Source: Magnetovibrio sp.
Lineage (GTDB): Bacteria; Pseudomonadota; Alphaproteobacteria; Rhodospirillales; Magnetovibrionaceae
Assembly (NCBI GenBank): GCA_016763895.1
Contig: JAESSV010000046.1
Span: 1-15,405, forward strand
DNA length: 15,405 nucleotides
Reading direction: 5' to 3'
Positions 9,704 through 15,405 of the stretch are shown piece by piece. A program made the position numbers and the translations under genes. Positions within the stretch are counted from its first letter, which is position 1; each line of letters opens with the position of its first letter. The notes beneath the pieces were generated by a model. The model had not been told where the DNA came from. It did no database searches and worked only from the letters and a program-made list of their open reading frames with translations.

Positions 9704-9723
9704 GGCACGGAATAATCTGTGCC
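9704..9723 (+). promoter_or_regulatory. Potential RNA hairpin just upstream of the transporter ribosome binding site
   Basis: GGCACGG (9704-9710) can pair with CTGTGCC (9717-9723) through seven pairs, one of them G-U, around an AATAAT loop. It is immediately followed by a GGGGGAG stretch (9724-9730), the likely Shine-Dalgarno for the ATG at 9743. No U tract follows, so it is not a standard terminator. A stem next to the binding site could modulate translation; this is inference. Confidence 0.35.
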
Positions 9724-9742
9724 GGGGGAGTGCGATAAGTTC

Positions 9743-11652
9743 ATGACTGCTGCTGCGGCCAGCGCCGCTGATTTCCAAATGTGGGTGTCATTTGCCATCA
9801 TCATTGGGGCCTTTACGCTATATGCGCTTGAAAAGGTTGCCATTGAGGTGACGTCTTTGGGCGTTCTTTGCGCGTTGATGATGTTCTTTTATTTTTTCCC
9901 CGTTGTCGATGATAACGGGGGCAATATCTTGTCCGCAGAAACGTTGTTGTCCGGGTTTTCCAAACCTGCCCTGATCACGGTTCTGGCTTTGTTGGTGATT
10001 GGACAGGGCATGGTCCGCACGGGTGTTCTCGACACTGCGGCCCGTTTTATTCTCAGCAGTTGTGGCCCGCGTTCCTGGGTGTCTATTCTTGCCGTTTTAG
10101 TCACCGTAATGGTGGTGAGTGGATTTTTGAACAATATTCCCGTGGTTGTGATTTTTATTCCAATCATGCAAGCCTTGGCCGAACGCTTTGATTTACCGCC
10201 TTCTAAATTGATGATGCCGTTAAGCTTTGCCGCTATTTTGGGCGGCATGACCACATTGATTGGTTCCGGTTCAAACTTGTTGGTGAATTCAGCCTTGATT
10301 GGCATGCATGTTGAACCGTTCAGATTTTTTGACTTTGCGATTCCCGGCCTGGTGTTGGCCTCAGCGGGCTTGGTTTATTTATTGGTGGTTGCCCCTCTGA
10401 TTTTGCCAAAGCGCGAAGGCATGGCCGAAACCTTGGCGGGGGTAAATCCTGATGGCAAACAATATATTGCCCAAGTCACGGTCGGCGAAAAGTCGCACCT
10501 GATTGGTAAAAAGTCCGTCGGCGGCATTTTCCCTGCTTTGGGACAAATGACCTTGCGCATGGTGCAACGCGGAGAAGAAGCGCTTTTGCCGCCATTTGAA
10601 GACTTTGAGGCTCAGATCGGAGATGTTTTTGTGGTTGCCGCAACCCGCAAAGAAATCGCCCGCGCGCTTTCAAAAGATGCTGCCGGGCTGTATCCCGACA
10701 TGGATACGAAAAGCGTGAAGGCTCAAGCTTCGAAAGCAACAGAAGGGGCTACAACCACAGAAGAAGCCGAAGAAGAAGGCATGCCGTGGCACGGTGGCGA
10801 GCGGGTCATGGCCGAAGCTATGATTCCCCCCGCATCGCGCATCATTGGGCAAACCCTGACTTTGGCTGGCTTTCGCTTTAAGACCCGGTGTATCGTGCTG
10901 GGCGTGCAACGGCGCTCGCGTATGATGCGGGCTCGTTTAACCGACATTCGGTTACAAGCCGGAGACGTGTTGTTGGTTCAAGGGTCACCCCAAGACGTGC
11001 AAGCCTTGCGCGGCAACCAAGATATTTTGCTGATTGAATGGTCCGCAGCCGAATTGCCCGCGCACCATCATGCCAAACCTGCGGCTTTGGTCTTGTTAAG
11101 CGTGGTTTTGGCCTCAGCCACAGGGTTTATGCCCATTGTCATCGCAGGCCTAACAGGTGCGGCGGCTATGGTGGGGTGGGAAGTGCTCAACATCCGCCAA
11201 GCGTTTCGTGCCATCGACACCAAAGTTCTCACGATGATTCCCGCCGCCCTTGCCATGGGGGCCGCAATGCATGCCACCGGGGGCGCACATTTCATTGCCG
11301 GCACCGTGATGGGGTTATTTGATGGGGCAGGGCCCTGGGCGGTGTTGTCGATGTTTTTCATCACGTTGGTGGTGCTCACCAACGTCATCAGTTCTCAAGC
11401 CATGGCGGTCTTGTTCACGCCGATTGCTGTGGATTTGGCGGTCAGCATGAACGCGCCGGTCGAAGCTTTTGCGTGGCCGTGGTGTTTGCCGCCAACTGTT
11501 CATTTGCCTCGCCCATTGGGTATCAAACCAACCTGTTGGTGATGGCGCCGGGGCACTACAGGTTTTCTGATTTTGCGCGCGCGGGTATCCCCCTTATCTT
11601 TATCATTTGGGGTGTCTTTAGCTTGTTTGTACCGTGGTATTACGGGTTTTAA
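9743..11652 (+). CDS. DASS/SLC13-type transporter with two TrkA-C domains, frameshifted near the C-terminus
   Basis: Membrane permease of the divalent anion:sodium symporter class. Start chosen at ATG 9743 after GGGGGAG; a GTG at 9719 is in frame but lies within a predicted stem. Hydrophobic helices fill about 12-240, with a first re-entrant motif GSGSNLLVNS at 174-183. Two cytoplasmic TrkA-C/RCK_C-like domains (about 240-310 and 365-440) are separated by an acidic linker, followed by a second membrane half. The second motif, around 550, reads SSQA where I would expect SNNA/TNNA-like residues. The frame breaks at about 11471-11473. In the original frame the protein ends at 11542 with a non-homologous Pro/Leu-rich tail. 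Shifting at 11473 gives 59 more codons to the TAA at 11650-11652, including the family-typical SFASPIGYQTN and YRFSDF. Restoring one G (GCG GTG) would give 636 residues. Substrate unknown; sulfate, sulfonate or dicarboxylate are family possibilities. Confidence 0.85.
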
Positions 11653-11667
11653 GGACCAGAACAAAAA

Positions 11668-12159
11668 TTAAGTAATTGAATCGATATGTTCATCGGTTAA
11701 ATTTCCCGGCACAATGGTCACGGGAACCTGAAGCTTGCCCGCTGCATTTTCCACCATATATTTCACCAATGGTCCGGGACCGTCCTTGCCCGAGGCTGCC
11801 CCAAGCACCAGCAAGGAAATTGTATCTTCCTCGTTGATCAATTCGATCAATTCCGTCGCGGTATTGCCTTGGCGGACAAAAAACATGGGTAATTTTCCGG
11901 TCAGCTCAACAACATCCTTCGCCGCAGCATCCAAAAGTGTTTCAGCATCTTCGCGGGCTTCTTCTTGCATCAATTCGCCAACGCCAAGCCAGTGTTGAAA
12001 CTCGGCAGGAGGGATGACATAGGCCAAGGCGACACGCCCTCCGACGCGCTTTGCCCGTTTACAAGAAAAACGCAGGGCTCGGCTTAATTCGGGGCTGTTG
12101 TCGACCACACAGAGGAAAATAAATTCTTTGTTGGTCACTGAGGTTGAGTTTTCCGTCAT
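11668..12159 (-). CDS. Universal stress protein (UspA family)
   Basis: 163 residues from the ATG at 12159, which follows the upstream stop by a single base and has GGAAGGT at suitable spacing; ten further codons upstream are open but improbable. Alpha/beta UspA-type fold: strand-rich start FIFLCVVDNSPE, ALAYVIPP, then a terminal VLGAASGKDGPGP loop and VPVTIVPG. The terminal glycine pattern differs from the classical G-x2-G-x9-G ATP motif, so nucleotide binding is uncertain. Third gene of the TauE-TIGR02186-Usp operon, possibly a soluble regulator of the membrane proteins (inference). It ends 15 nt from the repaired end of the convergent transporter. Confidence 0.87.
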   Translation of the reverse strand: MTENSTSVTNKEFIFLCVVDNSPELSRALRFSCKRAKRVGGRVALAYVIPPAEFQHWLGVGELMQEEAREDAETLLDAAAKDVVELTGKLPMFFVRQGNTATELIELINEEDTISLLVLGAASGKDGPGPLVKYMVENAAGKLQVPVTIVPGNLTDEHIDSIT

Positions 12160-12160
12160 G

Positions 12161-12910
12161 TTATTGACCTTCCGTCTTGAAAACAACATTGGCGACCCAG
12201 CCTGAAATTACGGCGATAACAATGGCCAAAAGACCATAAAGCATGGCATGTTCGTGCGCGAAATTAAAGACTTTGGCTTCGAAACCAACTTTGTGCACTT
12301 GAAGGTGGGTCGTTTTTCTGGACTCTATTTTCTTGTCTACTACCAAGAATGTATCGACGGTGTAATCCCCAACAGAAACATTAGATGGGAACCATAAATT
12401 GGTGCGAAACAACTGTCTCCCGACCCGTTTGACAATTCCGGTTTCTTTTGTATAGAGGCTTTTGGCCTTCATGTTTCTAATCAAACCGTCCGTGAAATCT
12501 TGAACGATTTTCGCCGTTGCGCCTTTTGGTTTTTTGATGGTGTTTAATCCTAAGTTATGTGTGCCAATGCGTTCCGTTTTCAAGTCTTTGGCGGACAACA
12601 GTTCAGAAATCGGTTGTGTCGCGGCCAGCGCATAATAAGACGGAGCATCGGCAAAGACGACTTCATCGGTATTGGCCCAAACGCCCATAATTTTTTGTTT
12701 CAAACGCACCGAGGTGTCTTTGGTTGGGCCCCGGACGACGATAATGACGTCACCTTGTAAGTCCTTTGCACCGAAAATAAGCAGTTCCGAACCTTTAAAC
12801 GACACATTCAGCTGCACATCCGGACGTGAAAGGTCCACGTCTAAATCATCGCTATGGGCGCTTGACGTTGTGAAGATAAAAATCACGATAAGAGAACAGA
12901 AAATACGCAT
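12161..12910 (-). CDS. TIGR02186-family membrane-anchored periplasmic protein
   Basis: 249 residues from the ATG at 12910. A TTG at 12919 overlapping the TauE stop is an alternative: the AGGAGG lies 3 nt before the TTG and 12 nt before the ATG, neither ideal. N-terminal signal peptide (about 1-20, hydrophobic, ending SSAHS). The beta-rich extracytoplasmic domain contains VIIVVRGP, a VRLKQKIMGVWANT element and APSYYALAATQPI, which I recognise from the alphaproteobacterial TIGR02186 family. A single membrane helix at about 222-243 sits near the C-terminus with a short tail. The function of the family is not established. Its repeated pairing with TauE/SafE permeases suggests an accessory subunit. 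Confidence 0.85.
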   Translation of the reverse strand: MRIFCSLIVIFIFTTSSAHSDDLDVDLSRPDVQLNVSFKGSELLIFGAKDLQGDVIIVVRGPTKDTSVRLKQKIMGVWANTDEVVFADAPSYYALAATQPISELLSAKDLKTERIGTHNLGLNTIKKPKGATAKIVQDFTDGLIRNMKAKSLYTKETGIVKRVGRQLFRTNLWFPSNVSVGDYTVDTFLVVDKKIESRKTTHLQVHKVGFEAKVFNFAHEHAMLYGLLAIVIAVISGWVANVVFKTEGQ

Positions 12911-12915
12911 GGTGC

Positions 12916-13827
12916 TCAATGTCCTCCTGTTGGGCCCAGAACATAAATGTCGTCTGGGGTAAGCGTAAGGTCCAGGGCGATTTTAATGCAGACACTGATG
13001 ACCATAATGGCCAATAAAATGCGCACTTGTTCCCCTTTGAGTTTGGCGCCGGCCTTGGCTCCAAATTGAGCCCCAACGACCGCGCCAATCAACAACAATA
13101 CGGCCAAGACCACGTCAACAGAAAAGTTGTTAACCGATTGCAAAAACGTCACATTAGCGGTGACAAAGATAATTTGAAACAACGAAGTTCCAACCATCAC
13201 ACTGGTCGGCATGCCGAGGATATAAATCATGGCGGGCACCATCACAAATCCACCGCCCACGCCCATAATAGCAGATAAAACGCCAACTACGAATCCGATG
13301 ACAATCGGCAATATGGCGGAAATGTAGAGCTTTGAATGGCGAAAGCGCATTTTAAACGGCAAGGCATGAAGGAAATTATGATGTTTGCGTTTGATCGGGC
13401 CTTTTTTCAACGCCCGCATGGATTTAAGGCTTTCGATCAGCATCAACAAACCAATGGTTCCAAGGAAAAGCACATAAGAGAGCTGAATCACAAGATCGAC
13501 CTGTCCCAGGGTCTTTAAATACGTGAACAACCACACCCCTAAGGTTGACCCCACAACGCCGCCAATCAACAGCATATAGCCCATTTTTAGGTCAACATTG
13601 CCCCGTTTCCAGTGCGCTAACACGCCTGATATAGAAGACGCGACGATTTGGTTGGCTCCGGTGCTGACCGCAATCGCCGGGGGAATGCCAATGAAAATCA
13701 AAAGGGGGGTCATCAAAAAACCACCGCCTACCCCAAACAACCCAGACAGAAAGCCCACGCCACCGCCCATGCCTAAGATGAGGAAAATATTGACCGAAAT
13801 TTCGGCTATGGGAAGATAAATCTGCAT
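12916..13827 (-). CDS. TauE/SafE-family sulfite/sulfonate exporter-like permease
   Basis: 303 residues, start with GAGG 7 nt upstream. About eight membrane helices in two homologous halves. Each half begins with the glycine-rich family signature: GFLSGLFGVGGGFLMTPLL near residue 25 and GVLSAIMGVGGGFVMVPAM near residue 188. A basic loop (about 139-165, rich in Lys, Arg and His) separates the halves on the presumed cytoplasmic side. The family exports sulfite, sulfoacetate or related organic anions, but many members are uncharacterised. First gene of a three-gene operon, its stop overlapping the alternative TTG start of the next gene. Confidence 0.92.
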   Translation of the reverse strand: MQIYLPIAEISVNIFLILGMGGGVGFLSGLFGVGGGFLMTPLLIFIGIPPAIAVSTGANQIVASSISGVLAHWKRGNVDLKMGYMLLIGGVVGSTLGVWLFTYLKTLGQVDLVIQLSYVLFLGTIGLLMLIESLKSMRALKKGPIKRKHHNFLHALPFKMRFRHSKLYISAILPIVIGFVVGVLSAIMGVGGGFVMVPAMIYILGMPTSVMVGTSLFQIIFVTANVTFLQSVNNFSVDVVLAVLLLIGAVVGAQFGAKAGAKLKGEQVRILLAIMVISVCIKIALDLTLTPDDIYVLGPTGGH

Positions 13828-13955
13828 TTCATCGCCTCAAATAAACCCAGTAAACACGTTAATCCCCAATGCCGCAAAAGTCGATACCAGAAGATTAACA
13901 CTTTGAACTTTCTGTCCACTTTTTGCCAAAATCGTAATTCACTTGCAATTCCTTG

Positions 13956-13973
13956 TTATTATAAGAATAATAA
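13956..13973. promoter_or_regulatory. Perfect AT-rich inverted repeat in a divergent intergenic region
   Basis: TTATTAT (13956-13962) and ATAATAA (13967-13973) are perfect inverted arms around a 4-nt AAGA centre. Nearby flanks (TTG on the left, CAA on the right) extend the symmetry if one base is skipped. It lies between the divergent TauE-like gene and the PAS-GGDEF gene, a suitable place for an operator bound by a dimeric regulator. I cannot name the regulator. Confidence 0.45.
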
Positions 13974-14016
13974 TCAAAATATTTGCATGGGTAAGGACAA
14001 AAAAAAGTGATCTTCA

Positions 14017-15405
14017 ATGACGTCTGATTCTAAGCTGAAAAACGCCACAGATTTGTTAGATATTTCTTCTAAGACCTATCAAAAACTGTTTGCCTTTTCC
14101 CAGGCTATGATTTGTGTTTTGGATGCAGATGGTACTGTTGTCCTGGCCAATGATGCCAGCTGGAAAATGTTAAGGTACAATAGCGTCGAAGATATTGTAA
14201 ATAAACCGTGCATCGTATGGTCCACCCGGATTATCAGGGGGTTATCGAATGCGGGTTTGATATTCTGACGGCTGAAACCAATGTAATTCCTTTGAAGTTT
14301 GTGTCTTGCAAGGGGGATATCATTGATGTTGAAGTGATGTTTTCTCCCCTTGGAGATGATCAATATATGCTTGAAGCCCGAGACATTACGGAACGCAAAC
14401 GAACGGCTGAAGACCTTAAAGATCGCGAACAACGCCTAAGAGGTATTCTTGACACGGTGGCCGATTCGATCATCACCATCAATGATCGCGGTGAGATTTT
14501 ATCGTTTAACAAAGCTGCCGTCGAAATTTTTGGGTATTCAATTCGCGAAGTTTTGAACCAGAATATTTCGATCTTAATTCCGGAACCCCATGCTTCAAAT
14601 CACGACCAATATCTAAAGAATTATCACGCCACAGGCAAAAAAAATGTGATCGATATGGTCAACCGAGAAGAAGTCGGTTTGCGCAAGGATGGTTCTGAGT
14701 TTCCAATGGAATTGGCTGTTACAGAATTGCGGCACGGATCTAAACGGTTTTACACCGGAATTGTTCGCGACATTACAAAACGTAAAGAATCAGAAGAAGC
14801 CTTGCACCGGGCCCATGATGAGCTGGAAATGCGTGTTGAAGAACGCACCCGGGAATTAACCCAGGAAATTTTGGAACGTCACCGAGCAGAAGATGGTTTG
14901 CGCTTGTCTGGTGAGGTCATTGAAAGCCTTGCGGAAGGTGTTGCCATCATCAACCAAGATTTTCTGATCACGTCAATTAACCCGGCGTATTCGGACATTT
15001 CTGGCTATTCCACCAAAGATTTGCTGGGCAACAAGCCGATAAAACATGCCGCGTTATCTGAAGACGGCGGGTTGTTCAAGGAAATGTGGCAAGGCTTAGA
15101 AACCCGTGGAAGTTGGGAAGGTGAGTTTTGGAACGTGAGCAAGACCGGTGAAAAGTATGCGGAACGTCTTTCCGTGACAACCATCACCAGCCCGGACGAT
15201 GATGTTCGCCAGTTTGCGGCAATTATTTCCGATATCACCAAACGCAAACAAGACGAAGAACGTATTTTATTCCAAGCCAATTATGACAACCTGACACTGC
15301 TGCCCAACCGCACCTTGTTTCATGATCGCTTGGACCAAGGTATTTTGAACATGAAGCGGGCGAAAAAAAGCTTGGGTCTTTTGTTCATCGATCTGGATGG
15401 TTTTA
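14017..15405 (+). CDS. PAS-PAS-PAS-GGDEF signalling protein, frameshifted and cut by the window edge
   Basis: Cyclic-di-GMP signalling protein, predicted diguanylate cyclase (possibly with an EAL domain beyond the window). The first frame runs from ATG 14017 to a stop ending at 14268, but homology leaves it at about 14208. From there the frame starting GTG CAT CGT ATG stays open to the window end. Restoring one G (CCG GTG) gives NKPVHRMVHPDYQ, a normal PAS sequence. In repaired numbering: PAS1 about 20-130; PAS2 about 138-254, FixL-like, with His196 and Arg217; a coiled-coil linker about 256-293 (EERTRELTQE); PAS3 about 298-415; GGDEF start at about 421 (ANYDNLTLLPNR), with DLDGF just before the edge. 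The GG(D/E)EF motif itself is not in the window. No membrane segment or good Shine-Dalgarno is seen, so it is probably cytoplasmic. Confidence 0.82.

Noticed and set aside
11068..11388. Minus-strand open frame of about 106 codons opposite the transporter
   Set aside because: Overlaps the membrane-coding part of the DASS gene in antisense and shows no family features; probably a codon-usage shadow.
11465..11480. Programmed -1 ribosomal frameshift in the transporter
   Set aside because: No slippery X XXY YYZ heptamer is present at the frame change, and the original-frame tail shows no conserved sequence, so a simple indel is the better explanation.

Overview
This window looks like a chromosomal segment from an alphaproteobacterium, possibly a marine or aquatic Rhodospirillales-type organism with moderate GC. 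The lineage call rests on gene content: a short Ppx/GppA protein coupled to rlmE, a guaB-rsmB pair, and a TIGR02186-type membrane protein beside a TauE/SafE permease. I recognise no tRNA, rRNA, insertion sequence, CRISPR array or prophage, and no stretch over 300 bases lacks a gene.

Layout. Positions 57-2840 (minus strand) hold guaB followed 3 nt later by rsmB, a tight purine-synthesis and rRNA-methylation pair. Positions 3023-4572 (plus) hold two tandem paralogues, each a secreted FKBP-type prolyl isomerase fused to a rhodanese domain. The second has an intact rhodanese cysteine; the first has serine there. Positions 4569-6346 (minus) hold ppx/gppA and rlmE, joined by an ATGA overlap. From family knowledge, ppx-rlmE and guaB-rsmB often lie close together in Alphaproteobacteria, so the oppositely oriented FKBP-rhodanese pair looks like an insertion into that block. 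Positions 6493-9086 (plus) hold a TPR-sulfotransferase overlapping a short RsmJ-like 16S rRNA methyltransferase by ATGA. A small membrane protein with a 12-bp tandem repeat in its N-terminal coding region follows.

Positions 9743-11652 (plus) hold a DASS/SLC13 transporter with two TrkA-C domains, broken near its C-terminus by an apparent one-base deletion. Convergent to it is a three-gene minus-strand operon (13827 to 11668): a TauE/SafE permease, a TIGR02186-family membrane-anchored protein and a universal stress protein. TauE/SafE and DASS members often carry sulfur oxyanions or organic sulfonates, so this may be an anion or sulfur-compound export/import locus; that is inference. After a divergent intergenic region with an AT-rich perfect inverted repeat comes a PAS-PAS-PAS-GGDEF protein cut by the window edge. 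It is also interrupted by an apparent one-base deletion, and its second PAS domain resembles the haem PAS of FixL.

Most notable points: the FKBP-rhodanese fusion pair with one catalytic and one cysteine-less rhodanese; the possible oxygen-sensing cyclic-di-GMP enzyme; and two frameshifts that both look like loss of one G from CGGTG, which raises the question of sequencing error versus real mutation.
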